A stretch of 64,000 nucleotides of DNA from Nocardia sp. NBC_01327 (GCF_035958815.1 NZ_CP108383.1:4464001-4528000); one strand, 5' to 3'; counted from the first letter of the stretch, positions 25,383 to 34,344 are shown. Made by a program: numbers and translations. The notes: generated from the letters alone by a model not told the origin.

Positions 25383-26249
25383 TCAGGTCGACGGGATGAT
25401 GAGTTCGTCGGCTACCCACTGTGCGACCTTGGCGGGGTAGGGCGCGGACAGTCCGAAGACGATGTGCCGGAAGCCGGCGTCGATCGCGGTGGCGATCGCC
25501 TCCCTGGTTGTGCTGGGCTGATCGTAGGAGACCGGCAGGTGGATCGATCGGGTGATCGAGGCGGGGTTGCGGCCGATGTCGGTGCAGTAGCGGTCGAGCA
25601 GGGCGCTGCGCTCGATGACATCGTCGATATCGCCGCCGGGGATATTCCAGACGTCGGCGTGTTCGGCGACCACGCGGAGCACCGCGGTCGAGCGGCCGCC
25701 GATGACGATCGGCGGGTGCGGGCGCTGCACGGGTTTGGGATTGCCGAATGCTCCGGTGAGGTGGATGTGCGCGCCGTCGAAATCGAAGGGTTCGGGCTCG
25801 GTCCACAGCCGCCGGATGACGGTGCACGCTTCGGCCAGACTTTCCACCGCATGTTTCGCGTCGTGATACGGCAGGCCGTGCGCGTCGTATTCGCGCCGCG
25901 AGAGCGGATGACTGGGCCGTGAGCCCGCGCCGATGCCGAAGTCGAGCCGCCCGCCGGAGACGATGTCGACGGTGGTGGCGATCTTGGCCAGCATCGCCGG
26001 CGGCCGGAATCGGTTGCTGGTCACCAGAAGTCCGATGCGCAGTCGGCCGGTTTGTGCGGCCAGCGCGGACAGCAGTGTCCAGCCTTCGAGGATCGGCCCG
26101 TCCGGGTCGCCGCCGATCGGCATGAGGTGATCGAAGAGCCATGCGTGCTCGATCTCGGGGATGGCGTCCGCCTCGCGCCAGACCCGCGCGATGTCCTGGT
26201 AGTCGACTTGCATGGGGGCGGTGAGGATTCCGAAACTGATGTGGGACAT
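25383..26249 (-). CDS. LLM class flavin/F420-dependent oxidoreductase
   Basis: 288 residues, luciferase-like TIM barrel. Landmarks: FGILTAPMQVDYQDIARVWREAD, HAWLFDHL, LRIGLLVTSNRFRPPAMLAK and GRLDFGIGAGSR-SHPLSRREYDAHG. These regions are typical of actinobacterial F420- or FMN-dependent enzymes; which cofactor is used cannot be decided by eye. The gene starts 15 bases after the aldo/keto reductase on the same strand, so both form an operon under the TetR operators at 27.3 kb. Confidence 0.87.
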   Translation of the reverse strand: MSHISFGILTAPMQVDYQDIARVWREADAIPEIEHAWLFDHLMPIGGDPDGPILEGWTLLSALAAQTGRLRIGLLVTSNRFRPPAMLAKIATTVDIVSGGRLDFGIGAGSRPSHPLSRREYDAHGLPYHDAKHAVESLAEACTVIRRLWTEPEPFDFDGAHIHLTGAFGNPKPVQRPHPPIVIGGRSTAVLRVVAEHADVWNIPGGDIDDVIERSALLDRYCTDIGRNPASITRSIHLPVSYDQPSTTREAIATAIDAGFRHIVFGLSAPYPAKVAQWVADELIIPST

Positions 26250-26264
26250 GGGAGTCGATCCTCT

Positions 26265-27284
26265 TCAGCGGCGGCGCAGGGCCGGGTCGAGCAGGGCGGG
26301 CGGGGTGTCGGACTTCTCGTCGGCGGCGAGATCGACGCCGGGGGCGACAATGGCATCGATCGCGTCGAGCACCTCGGCGGACAGCACGGTGTCCGCGGCG
26401 GCGAGCTGAGAATGCAGGTGGTCCATGGTGCGCGGGCCGATGATCGCGCTGGTCACGGCCGGGTGCGCGGTGACGAATCCGAGCGCGAGCTGGATCATGG
26501 TCAGCCCGGCCTCCGCGGCGACAGCGGCGAGCTTTTCGACGGCGTCGAGTTTGGCCCGATTGGCGGGGATGGCGGTGTCGAAGCGCTGCGGCATGAATGC
26601 CGCACGGCTGGTGGTGATTTCGCGACCTTCGCGGATCGCGCCCGACAGCCAGCCCGAGGCCAGCGGACTCCACACCAGTACGCCGAGCCCGTACTCCTCG
26701 GTCACGGGCAGGACGTGAGTTTCGATGCCGCGCTGCAGAATCGAGTAGCCGGGCTGCTCGGTGACATAGCGGCTGAGATGGTGCTCGCGGGCGGCCCACT
26801 GCGCCTGCACGATTCGGTACGCGGGGAAGGTCGAGGAGCCGAAGTAGCGAATCTTGCCCGCGCGCTGCAGATCCGTCAGTGCCGAGAGGGTTTCCTCATC
26901 GCTGGTGGCCGGGTCCCACCGATGGATCTGATAGAGATCCACATGGTCGACGCCCAGGCGCCGCAGGCTGTTGTCCAGCTCGGTGATCAGCCAGCGGCGC
27001 GAACTGCCCCGATGATTGCGCTCGTCGCTCATCGGCAGGTAGGCCTTGGTCGCCAGCACCAGATCGTCGCGGCGGCCGGCGATGGCCTTGCCGACCATCT
27101 CCTCCGACTCGCCCCGGCTGTACGCGTCGGCAGTGTCGATGAGGTTGATCCCCGCCGCGAGCGCGCCGTCGACAATGGCCGTTGCCTCGTCCTGGGTGGT
27201 GCGCCCGATGCTGCCGAAGTTCATCGCGCCGAGCGCGAGTGTGCTGACCTGCACACCGGTGCGGCCCAAGGTGCGGTACTGCAT
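26265..27284 (-). CDS. Aldo/keto reductase
   Basis: 339 residues from the ATG at 27284 with AGGAGG upstream. The catalytic tetrad of the family is visible: Asp and Tyr in IDTADAYSRGESE, Lys in LATKAYLP, His in LYQIHRWD. The NADPH site is in the C-terminal part (IGPRTMDHLHSQL). The protein reduces carbonyl compounds. Divergent from a TetR gene across two palindromic operators, so it is likely induced by a carbonyl or xenobiotic ligand of that repressor. Confidence 0.92.
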   Translation of the reverse strand: MQYRTLGRTGVQVSTLALGAMNFGSIGRTTQDEATAIVDGALAAGINLIDTADAYSRGESEEMVGKAIAGRRDDLVLATKAYLPMSDERNHRGSSRRWLITELDNSLRRLGVDHVDLYQIHRWDPATSDEETLSALTDLQRAGKIRYFGSSTFPAYRIVQAQWAAREHHLSRYVTEQPGYSILQRGIETHVLPVTEEYGLGVLVWSPLASGWLSGAIREGREITTSRAAFMPQRFDTAIPANRAKLDAVEKLAAVAAEAGLTMIQLALGFVTAHPAVTSAIIGPRTMDHLHSQLAAADTVLSAEVLDAIDAIVAPGVDLAADEKSDTPPALLDPALRRR

Positions 27285-27313
27285 GGCGGTCCTCCTGTGG
27301 CAAACTGGGTAAA

Positions 27314-27328
27314 CGGAACGCTGTTCCG
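27314..27328. promoter_or_regulatory. TetR operator, copy 1
   Basis: Palindrome CGGAAC-GCT-GTTCCG between the divergent aldo/keto reductase and TetR genes. Confidence 0.75.
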
Positions 27329-27340
27329 ATAACCAACATA

Positions 27341-27355
27341 CGGAACGTTGTTCCG
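27341..27355. promoter_or_regulatory. TetR operator, copy 2
   Basis: Palindrome CGGAAC-GTT-GTTCCG, one base different from copy 1; centres are 27 bp apart. Confidence 0.75.
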
Positions 27356-27388
27356 TTTGCCAAGGGAAGTGATGGAGGTGGCGGCGCA

Positions 27389-27976
27389 GTGGCCGAAATC
27401 GACAGCGGATCAGGGCTGGAAGTACCGCGGAAGCGGGCCGATGCGCGGCGTAATGCGGAGACGCTGCTGGACGCGGCGGCCGCGGCATTTGTCGCCTCCG
27501 GCGTCGATGTGCCCGTGCGCGATATCGCCGCCCGGGCCGGTGTCGGGGTGGGCACTATCTACCGCCACTTTCCGACGCGTGCGGATCTGATCGTCGCGGT
27601 CTACCGGCACCAGGTCGAGGCCTGCGCCGAGGCGGGTCCGATTCTCTTGGCGGACAATACTTCTCCGCATGCCGCGCTGGCGGCATGGATCAATCTCTTC
27701 GTCGACTTCCTGGTCACCAAGCACGGCCTCGCCGGCGCCCTGCAGTCCGGCGATGCCGCCTTCGCGAGCCTGCACGCGTACTTCCTCGACCGCCTCGTCC
27801 CCGTATGCGCCCAATTGCTCGAGGCCGCAGGTGCGGCGGGGGAGATTCGTCGCGATATCGAAGCCGTCGAACTCATGCGCGGTGTCGGAAACCTCTGCAT
27901 CGGCGCGGAGAACAACGCCCATTACAACGCCCGCCGCATGGTCGGACTTCTCGTTGCGGGACTGCGCAGTCGGTGA
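27389..27976 (+). CDS. TetR family regulator of aldo/keto reductase operon
   Basis: 195 residues from the GTG at 27389 (GGAGG upstream). The N-terminal HTH includes RRNAETLLDAAAAAFVASG and VRDIAARAGVGVGTIYRHF-TRADLI, a standard TetR DNA-binding domain; the C-terminal ligand domain is of the SCO/YxaF-like type. It is divergent from the AKR-LLM operon and next to two matching palindromes, so it probably represses both directions. The stop is followed by a strong terminator shared with cspA. Confidence 0.9.
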   Translation: MAEIDSGSGLEVPRKRADARRNAETLLDAAAAAFVASGVDVPVRDIAARAGVGVGTIYRHFPTRADLIVAVYRHQVEACAEAGPILLADNTSPHAALAAWINLFVDFLVTKHGLAGALQSGDAAFASLHAYFLDRLVPVCAQLLEAAGAAGEIRRDIEAVELMRGVGNLCIGAENNAHYNARRMVGLLVAGLRSR

Positions 27977-28003
27977 GCCGGGTGAAAACTCCCGGCAACT
28001 CAA

Positions 28004-28033
28004 AAGCTCCGCACCGAAAACGGTGCGGAGCTT
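28004..28033. terminator. Bidirectional terminator, tetR / cold-shock gene
   Basis: 13-bp perfect stem (arm AAGCTCCGCACCG) with an AAAA loop. On the minus strand it is followed by a short T run, so it best serves the cold-shock gene. Confidence 0.85.
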
Positions 28034-28051
28034 CTATCAAGTCGCGCTGAA

Positions 28052-28255
28052 TCAGATGGCGCGGACGTCCTGGGCCTGCGGGCCCTTCTGGCCCTGCTCT
28101 ACCGTGAACTCGACACGCTGACCCTCGTCGAGGGATTTGAAACCCGAGCCGCTGACGGCCGAGTAATGCACGAAGACGTCGGGGCCGCCTCCGTCTTGAG
28201 CGATAAAGCCGAAGCCTTTTTCACCGTTGAACCACTTCACACTGCCTTGAGCCAT
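28052..28255 (-). CDS. cspA: Cold-shock protein, CspA family
   Basis: 67 residues, single OB-fold cold-shock domain. RNP-1 is KGFGFI and RNP-2 VFVHYS; the start MAQGSVKWFN is near-universal for actinobacterial CspA proteins. It binds single-stranded RNA and acts as an RNA chaperone. Monocistronic, with its own terminator and a long leader region upstream, as is common for cold-shock genes. Confidence 0.96.
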   Translation of the reverse strand: MAQGSVKWFNGEKGFGFIAQDGGGPDVFVHYSAVSGSGFKSLDEGQRVEFTVEQGQKGPQAQDVRAI

Positions 28256-28326
28256 GCTGTTTACAACTTCTTCTCTGTAGTGAGCCGAGCAAATTTCTTG
28301 GTAATGCGCCCGTTCTCAACAGGCAA

Positions 28327-28635
28327 CTATGCCACGTTCGCCGTCGCCGCGCCGAGACTGTGGGCCAACCGACACTGCCGCCGGGTCGGCTCGCGGCCGG
28401 GATTCGGGATCGGAACCACGGAATATACTGGGCCCGTGTACATTCCGTGTTCAGTCTTCCGGCGAAGCCCTTTGGAACGCGCCGACGAACGCCTAGCGTA
28501 GGTCAGGTGCGTCACCCGCGCGGTCGGTTCCGAACGGACCTGCTCGAGCGCGGCCTCGATGCCGTCGTTGACGAGGTGGAAGGTGACACTCGGATCGATC
28601 AGGAATCGAGAAGCTGTGCGTGGGGTCGCGGCCAT
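28327..28635 (-). CDS. Doubtful short ORF or gene remnant
   Basis: 102 residues. The first part (RFLIDPSVTFHLVNDGIEAA, then LEQVRSEPTARV) reads like protein; the second half is basic and low in coding character and spans the 33-bp palindrome. No ribosome site. It may be the 5' remnant of a lost gene divergent from the VOC gene. Confidence 0.22.
   Translation of the reverse strand: MAATPRTASRFLIDPSVTFHLVNDGIEAALEQVRSEPTARVTHLTYARRSSARSKGLRRKTEHGMYTGPVYSVVPIPNPGREPTRRQCRLAHSLGAATANVA
28417..28449. promoter_or_regulatory. 33-bp near-perfect palindrome, possible operator
   Basis: Two 12-base arms (28417-28428 and 28438-28449; first arm CACGGAATATAC) with 11 of 12 pairs and a 9-base GC-rich centre. 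A TATACT-like -10 lies within it. More likely a protein-binding site than a terminator, as no gene ends here. Confidence 0.5.
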
Positions 28636-28681
28636 AGCGTGTGCGGTGACGGAGTTCGAAACTGTGCAAAGGAGTTTTCCG

Positions 28682-29026
28682 ATGGCAAAGACACTGGACG
28701 CGATCCTGTACCCGGTGAGCGATATCGCGGCGGCGAAGGCTCAGTTCACGGCGTTGCTCGGTGTCGAGCCCGCTATGGATCAGCCGTACTACGTGCACTT
28801 CGAGACGCCGGAGGGGCTGGCCGTGGGTTTGGTGCCGAACGGGCAGCAGCGGGGGATGACCGGGCCCACGCCGTTCTGGACGGTCGAGGACATCAACGGT
28901 CAGGTCAAGGCGCTGGTCGCGGCCGGCGGAACTGTCGCGGAAGAGGTTCATGACGTCGGTGGCGGCAAGCTGGTCGCGATCGTCAACGATGCCCAGGGCA
29001 ATGTGATCGGGCTCGCCGGAGCCTGA
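28682..29026 (+). CDS. VOC (glyoxalase/bleomycin-resistance) family protein
   Basis: 114 residues, one vicinal-oxygen-chelate module pair (MAKTLDAILYPVSDIAAAK, ALLGVEPAMDQPYYVHFETP, then TPFWTVEDINGQVKALVAAGG). AAGGAG eight bases before the ATG decides the start. Such small proteins bind or isomerise small molecules, sometimes with a metal. No substrate can be inferred. Confidence 0.87.
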   Translation: MAKTLDAILYPVSDIAAAKAQFTALLGVEPAMDQPYYVHFETPEGLAVGLVPNGQQRGMTGPTPFWTVEDINGQVKALVAAGGTVAEEVHDVGGGKLVAIVNDAQGNVIGLAGA

Positions 29027-29086
29027 GGGTCTGCGGGCAGTGCGGTTCACCACGTCGTTTCGAACCGCACTGCCGCGACGGGGATT

Positions 29087-30280
29087 TCAGCGGGGAATGC
29101 GGACCGGTAGTGATTGCGGGCCGCGCATCGATACCGATTCGCGGTACGGGGGAGTCGGGTCGAGGAGGGTGAAATCCGGTGTGCGGCGCATGAGTTCGGT
29201 GAACAGGACCTCGGCTTGGAGCCTGGCCAGGGGAGCGCCGATGCAGAAGTGGGGGCCGTGGCTGAAGGCCAGGTGGCGTGATGTTTGTCGGCCCGGCGCG
29301 AATCGTGTGATGTCGAGTGAGTCGGGATCGGTGAATGCCGCCGGGTCGCGGTGCGCCGAACCGGCCAGCAGGATGAATCCTGTTCCCCGGGGCAGGGTTT
29401 GGTCGGCGAGCTCGAGGTCCTGCATGGCGACGCGGGTCGGGAACGGGACGGGGGTGTCGAAGCGGAGGAACTCTTCCACGGCGAACCGGCTCGAATCCGG
29501 GTCGGCACGCAGGATTTCGCGCTGTTTCGGGTTGTGCGCCAGCGCGAGTAGTCCGGTGGCGATCAGGTTCATCGTGGTTTCGTGGCCCGCGATGAGCAGG
29601 AGCACGGCGATATCGACGAGTTCCTTTATCTCCAAGGGTGTTTCCGTCACCAGGGTCGAGAGCAGGTCCGTACCGGGGTCGGCATGCCGACGCGCGATGA
29701 GGTCGGTGAAGTACTCGGCGAAGGCCAGTACGGCGGTGGCCCGGGCCTGTTTGTCGTTGTCGGACAGCAGCGCATCCGGATCCAGGCCGCGGCTGATCGC
29801 CGAGGCCCAGATCCCGAATGTCGCGTGGTCGGACCGGGGAATTCCGAGAATGGTGCAGATCGTGGTCAGCGGCAGCAGGTAGGCGATGTCGGCGACGAAG
29901 TCGATCTCGCCCGCGGTCGCCGCGGTGTCGAGCAGTGTGATCGCCGTCTGCGTGATCTGATCCCGCAACCGGTCGATCGCGCGGGAAGTGAAGGCCGGAG
30001 CCACCATTGCGCGCAGTCGGGTGTGATCGGGCGGGTCCATCAGCAGAAACGAGCCGGGAAGGTTCCGGGGATCGACGCCGGGGCGGAACGGATTGATCCC
30101 GGAGAAGTAGCCGTGCCCGAACGCCGGATCGGCGAAGATCGCGCTGCAATCGGCATAGTGCGGGACCAGATAGATCCCGGGCCGGTACTCGTGCAGCCGG
30201 CCCGCCTCTCGCAGGATGCGGTAGGACGGCGACGGATCGGTCCGGAACTCGGGTGCGAACGGGTCGGAGACGACGGTCAT
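29087..30280 (-). CDS. Cytochrome P450, last gene of P450-FAD-P450 operon
   Basis: 397 residues from the ATG at 30280, which overlaps the upstream FAD oxidoreductase stop as ATGA. Oxygen-binding I-helix LLIAGHETTMNL, ExxR in EEFLRFDTP, haem loop FSHGPHFCIGAPLAR with Cys346: a complete bacterial class I P450 of the CYP105/107-like type. It needs a ferredoxin partner, and none is encoded in the operon. The C-terminus RGPQSLPVRIPR is typical for CYP107-type enzymes. Product unknown. Confidence 0.93.
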   Translation of the reverse strand: MTVVSDPFAPEFRTDPSPSYRILREAGRLHEYRPGIYLVPHYADCSAIFADPAFGHGYFSGINPFRPGVDPRNLPGSFLLMDPPDHTRLRAMVAPAFTSRAIDRLRDQITQTAITLLDTAATAGEIDFVADIAYLLPLTTICTILGIPRSDHATFGIWASAISRGLDPDALLSDNDKQARATAVLAFAEYFTDLIARRHADPGTDLLSTLVTETPLEIKELVDIAVLLLIAGHETTMNLIATGLLALAHNPKQREILRADPDSSRFAVEEFLRFDTPVPFPTRVAMQDLELADQTLPRGTGFILLAGSAHRDPAAFTDPDSLDITRFAPGRQTSRHLAFSHGPHFCIGAPLARLQAEVLFTELMRRTPDFTLLDPTPPYRESVSMRGPQSLPVRIPR

Positions 30281-31560
30281 CGGGCACTCCGTTCCTGGGA
30301 GCTCGCACGCAGTACCCGCAGGACGATCGCGGGAGCGAGCAGTGAGCTCGGCGGGGCGGTCAGATTGGAGGCGCGCATGAAGGCGTGGGCCACCTCGGCG
30401 TCGTGATGGGCGGCCAGCGGCATGCGGGAGGTGTAGGGGCTCAGGATCCTGCTGCGCAGGGAGCGCGGTCCTTGGACGCCGGGGAACCGCAGGTCCGCCT
30501 GCGTGGACATCTGCCACGCGATATCGATGGGCACGGCGGCGCGCTGATAGAACTGTGCCGGAACGGGATCGGGCAGGCAGGACCGCAGTGCGAGCGCCTG
30601 CTGCGCGGCCACCGTCATACCCTGCGCGTACAGCGGGTTGAAACTGCTCATGGCATCGCCCAGCACGAGAAACCCGCGGGGCGCCGCGGCAATCCGGTCG
30701 TACCGGCGGCGCAGCGAGCCGCGAAAGCGGTGCGGCACAGGATCGTCCAGCGGTTCGGCCGTCCGCACGATCTCGTGCAGATCGGGCACCGGCAGCGTCG
30801 CGGCGAAACGCTCGAACTCCACCGGATCGGTCGGCGGGTGGTCACCGAGCATTCCGCTCAGCGTCACATGCCAGCGGTCGCCCTCCAGCGTGATCGCGGA
30901 CCCGCCGTGGAAGCCCGGCGTGGTCGAAACCACCGCTGCCAGATCACCATCGAGGTGATCGGGCTTGCGGCGGAACATCCGCGACGTGTAACCGAGGTCG
31001 ACGTCGATGCGTTCCTCGACGGGGCGCTGATAACCGAGGGCGGCGAGCCAGTCCGCGGCGCGCGAGCCGCGCCCGGTGGCATCCACCACCAGATCGGCCG
31101 GTACCTCCTCACCGTCGGCCAGTCGGACGCCGGTGATCGCCCGGCCACCGAGAAGCCCCGCCGCCGTTCGCCGCTGCCACAGCTGCACACCGGGCATGGC
31201 CAGCACCCGGGTGAGGATCGCGTCCTCGAGCATCGGACGACTGGCGAGCAGGGCGGTCAACCCGGTATCGGTCGGGTGTACCCGCAATCCCGCTATGTAC
31301 CAGCGAGATCCGCGCAGTACGTCGGTGGTCGGCGCACCCGCGGCGGCCAGCTCCGCGGTGAGCCCGGGGAACAGCTCCTCCATGATCTGGCGCCCGCGAT
31401 CCATCAGGCCGTGCACATGCCGCGCCTGCGGCACACCCCGGCGCGGCACCGCACCGTCGAGCCTGTCCCGTTCGATGATGAGCACGCGGTCGAAGGCCTC
31501 CGCGAGCACCCGGGCGGAGAACAGCCCGGCGATGCCCGCACCGAGCACCACAGCGGTCAT
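30277..31560 (-). CDS. FAD-dependent oxidoreductase (epoxidase/halogenase-like)
   Basis: 427 residues from the ATG at 31560. Rossmann motif LGAGIAGLFSARVL; then the RRGVPQARHVHGLMDRG segment, a hallmark of a FAD monooxygenase subgroup common in actinobacterial secondary metabolism; later LVVDATGRGSRAADW and FLVLGDAMSSFNPLYAQGMT-A, the FAD-binding GD motif. It starts and ends with ATGA overlaps to P450 genes on both sides, so it belongs to one tightly coupled pathway. It could epoxidise or hydroxylate a polyketide- or terpene-like substrate. Confidence 0.87.
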   Translation of the reverse strand: MTAVVLGAGIAGLFSARVLAEAFDRVLIIERDRLDGAVPRRGVPQARHVHGLMDRGRQIMEELFPGLTAELAAAGAPTTDVLRGSRWYIAGLRVHPTDTGLTALLASRPMLEDAILTRVLAMPGVQLWQRRTAAGLLGGRAITGVRLADGEEVPADLVVDATGRGSRAADWLAALGYQRPVEERIDVDLGYTSRMFRRKPDHLDGDLAAVVSTTPGFHGGSAITLEGDRWHVTLSGMLGDHPPTDPVEFERFAATLPVPDLHEIVRTAEPLDDPVPHRFRGSLRRRYDRIAAAPRGFLVLGDAMSSFNPLYAQGMTVAAQQALALRSCLPDPVPAQFYQRAAVPIDIAWQMSTQADLRFPGVQGPRSLRSRILSPYTSRMPLAAHHDAEVAHAFMRASNLTAPPSSLLAPAIVLRVLRASSQERSAR

Positions 31561-32822
31561 GGGCGTCCCTCGTGGAATCGGACCTTGAGCTCCGCAATCC
31601 CGCGAATGAGCACATTGGGCCGATAGGGCGGATTGTCGTCGAGCAGTTCCATCGAGCCGACCCGCGCGAGAATGGCCTCGAGCAGCACTTCCATCTCGAG
31701 AGTCGCCAGCGGTGCGCCCAGGCAGTAGTGGTGGCCGAGGCTGAAGGCCAGATGCTTGGTCACCGGGGCGTGCCCGTCGAACCGGGTGATATCGAACGTG
31801 TCCGGATCGGTGAACGCCCGGGGATCGCGGTTCGCGCACGCCAGCAGGGTGACCACGCCGTCGCCGGGCTCGAAGACCTGGCCGCCGAGGGTGGTGCGCA
31901 CCTTCGCGGAGCGGGAATTGAGGTGTGCGGGACCGTCATAGCGCAGCAGTTCGTCGATGGCCGGGCGGAGCAGTTCGGGCCGCGACCGCAGCAGGGCCAG
32001 CTGCTCGGGATGGCGCAGGAAGGCGAGCAGGCCGTTGCCGACCAGGTTCACCGTGGTCTCGTGGCCGGCGACGATCAGGAAGATGATGGTGCCGAGCATC
32101 TCCTCCTCGGTGAGCCGGTCACCCTGCTCCTCGACCGTGGCCAGCCCGCTGATGAGATCCTCGCCGGGCTCGGCGCGGCGCTCGGCGATGAGCGCGCGCA
32201 GATACGCCAGGAACTTCGGAGTCGCCTCGGCGCGAGCGTCTTTGGCCTCCTGCGGCAGTAGATGATCGGGATCCAGACCCCACGAGAGGATCTGCGACCA
32301 CTCCTGGATGCGGTCGTGATCGACGGCCGGTACGCCGAGGATCTCGCAGATCACGGTCAGCGGCAGCGGGTAGGCGATCCCGGTGATCGCATCGAATTCG
32401 TCTGCGGCCAAGGCGATGTCGAGCAATTCCTCGACGATCTCCTCGATCCGCGGCCGGATCGCCATGATCCGGCGGGGGGTGAACGCCTTCGAGACCAGGC
32501 CGCGCAGCCGGGTGTGGTCCGGCGGCTCCATCCACATGAACACCGGCGGGAACACTTCCTCCTGGCCGGAGTGCAGGTGCTGGACCTCCTGGTCGTGGCC
32601 CCACTCGGAACTGGTGAGCACCGTGGCGATTTCGTCGTATCGGGTGAGCAGGCTCAACCCCAGCGGCGACCGGTGCACCGGACCCAGGTCCTGCAACTGC
32701 CGATAGAAGGGGAACGGATTGTGCCGATTCGCCGGGTTGAATATCTGCAGCATCAATTGCACTTCCACCGACAGTTCACCCGGTGCTGGAGTGGGCTGCG
32801 TCGGCGTGCTGGACAGGCTCAT
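31557..32822 (-). CDS. Cytochrome P450, first gene of P450-FAD-P450 operon
   Basis: 421 residues. I-helix FLIVAGHETTVNL, ExxR in DELLRYDGP, haem loop FSLGHHYCLGAPLAT with Cys367. EPPDHTRLRGLVSKAFTPR is the conserved C-helix region. First gene of the three-gene operon; its stop overlaps the FAD oxidoreductase start. It is divergent from an MFS exporter gene across 201 bases, so a modified compound and its exporter may be co-regulated. Confidence 0.93.
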   Translation of the reverse strand: MSLSSTPTQPTPAPGELSVEVQLMLQIFNPANRHNPFPFYRQLQDLGPVHRSPLGLSLLTRYDEIATVLTSSEWGHDQEVQHLHSGQEEVFPPVFMWMEPPDHTRLRGLVSKAFTPRRIMAIRPRIEEIVEELLDIALAADEFDAITGIAYPLPLTVICEILGVPAVDHDRIQEWSQILSWGLDPDHLLPQEAKDARAEATPKFLAYLRALIAERRAEPGEDLISGLATVEEQGDRLTEEEMLGTIIFLIVAGHETTVNLVGNGLLAFLRHPEQLALLRSRPELLRPAIDELLRYDGPAHLNSRSAKVRTTLGGQVFEPGDGVVTLLACANRDPRAFTDPDTFDITRFDGHAPVTKHLAFSLGHHYCLGAPLATLEMEVLLEAILARVGSMELLDDNPPYRPNVLIRGIAELKVRFHEGRP

Positions 32823-33023
32823 GGCTGTTCCTTCACAGGAGGGAGCTGATCGCTGTGTGAGCTATCGAGTCCGAGCAAGCATGCGGACACTTCCCGGATT
32901 CGCCTGTGATGATTCGTTTTTTGATTCGATCGATGGTTACCGCCCGCATGTGAATCTGCGGAGTCATCGATGCCGCCGGATCGGCGATTGCGGAAATCGC
33001 CTGAGCGATAGGAGATTCCGAGA

Positions 33024-34289
33024 GTGCCGCTGCCCGCCGGTGCGGGGTTGAAGACTGTCGGGCATGGTGGCTGGGTCGCAATGGGGATGACGACGGAGCA
33101 GGGCATACGGTCCGGGCAGAAATACTTGTCGCTGGCCGACCTGCTGATTCTGGCGGTCGGTACCTTCACTCTGGGGGTGGACGGCTACGTCGTCTCCGGT
33201 TTGCTGCCGGAGGTGTCGGCCGATCTGCACGTATCGGTGAGCACAGCGGGTCAGCTGACCTCGCTGTTCGCCATTGTGTACGCGGTCGGATCGCCGATCA
33301 TCGCTGCGCTCACGGGCAATTGGGACCGCCGGGTGCTGCTCGCGGGCGGGATGGCGGTGTTCATCGTGGGCATGGTTCTGCAGGCCACCGGATCGAATTT
33401 TCCGACGGTGGCCGGTGGGCGCGTGGTGGCGGCGCTGGGTGCGGCGGCGTATCAGTCGAACGCGTTCAGCACGGCCGGACTGCTGAGTGATGATGCGCAT
33501 CGTGCGCGGTCGCTGGCCGTTGTCGCGGGCGGTGCGTCGCTGGCGCTGGTGGCGGGTCTGCCGTTCGGGATCCTGGTCGGCCAGGCGTGGGGCTGGCGCA
33601 GTGCGATGTGGATCCTGGTAGTCCTGGCCGCGATCTCCTGCGTCGCGGTGGCGTTGCTGCCCGCCGCACATGCGCCGAGTCTCGGAGTGCGCGGCCGTCT
33701 GCGGGTGCTCACCGATACCCGTGTGCGCGGCATTCTGGTCGGTACGACGACAGTGATGGTGCCCGCCTTCCTGATCGTCAGTTATCTGCCGACCGTCCTG
33801 CATATCTCCGGCACGCTCGTGGTGGTGGCGATGTTCGGTTTCGGATGCGGGCAGGTGCTCGGCACCGCGGCGGTTCCGCGCTTGATCCGGTGGCGGGGTT
33901 CGCCCTTCGTGCTTGTGCTGGGTGCCTGCGCTGTCACCGTTTTCGCGGTGATATTGGCGCTGACGCGTACGAGCGAATTCGGTGCGGTGGTCTCGATGCT
34001 CGGTCTCGGCGCGGGCGCGGGGATCGCGATCGTGCCTCAGCAACACCGCTTGTTCGCCCTCGTCCCCGCGTTCGCACCGATTGCCATGGGCCTGAACGGA
34101 TCTGCGATCTACTGTGCCGCGGCGATCGGCGCCGCGCTCGGCGGCGGCGTCCTGGCCGTCGGCGGGGCATGGGCCCTCGCTCCGGCTGCGGCCCTCCTCG
34201 GCGTGATCGCCATAACGGCGGCCGCCGTCCTCCGCCCCGAGAGCCACAGCGAGCGGAAAGCCGAGGCGGCCGCGCAGCGCGGGGTGTAG
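33024..34289 (+). CDS. MFS exporter, AraJ/DHA1-like
   Basis: 421 residues from the GTG at 33024, nine bases after AGGAG; a later ATG at 33081 is possible. Twelve helices. Motifs include FTLGVDGYVVSGLLPEVS at helix 1 and GNWDRRVLLAGGMAVF (motif A variant). This DHA1 subgroup exports sugars, arabinose-like compounds or drugs. It is divergent from the P450-FAD-P450 operon and may export its product. Confidence 0.88.
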   Translation: MPLPAGAGLKTVGHGGWVAMGMTTEQGIRSGQKYLSLADLLILAVGTFTLGVDGYVVSGLLPEVSADLHVSVSTAGQLTSLFAIVYAVGSPIIAALTGNWDRRVLLAGGMAVFIVGMVLQATGSNFPTVAGGRVVAALGAAAYQSNAFSTAGLLSDDAHRARSLAVVAGGASLALVAGLPFGILVGQAWGWRSAMWILVVLAAISCVAVALLPAAHAPSLGVRGRLRVLTDTRVRGILVGTTTVMVPAFLIVSYLPTVLHISGTLVVVAMFGFGCGQVLGTAAVPRLIRWRGSPFVLVLGACAVTVFAVILALTRTSEFGAVVSMLGLGAGAGIAIVPQQHRLFALVPAFAPIAMGLNGSAIYCAAAIGAALGGGVLAVGGAWALAPAAALLGVIAITAAAVLRPESHSERKAEAAAQRGV

Positions 34290-34344
34290 ACGGAATTGGC
34301 CGGGTGCTCATCTGCGCGCCACCTGGCGGTGGCAGCGTGGTCGA

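Larger units (their letters stand above)
28256..28681. other. 426-base region between cold-shock and VOC genes
   Basis: Contains the leader of the cold-shock gene (minus strand), the 33-bp palindrome at 28417-28449 and the AAGGAG site of the VOC gene. A minus-strand frame at 28327-28635 encodes 102 residues, the first 40 of which have coding-like GC3, but it has no ribosome site and no family I recognise. Confidence 0.5.
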
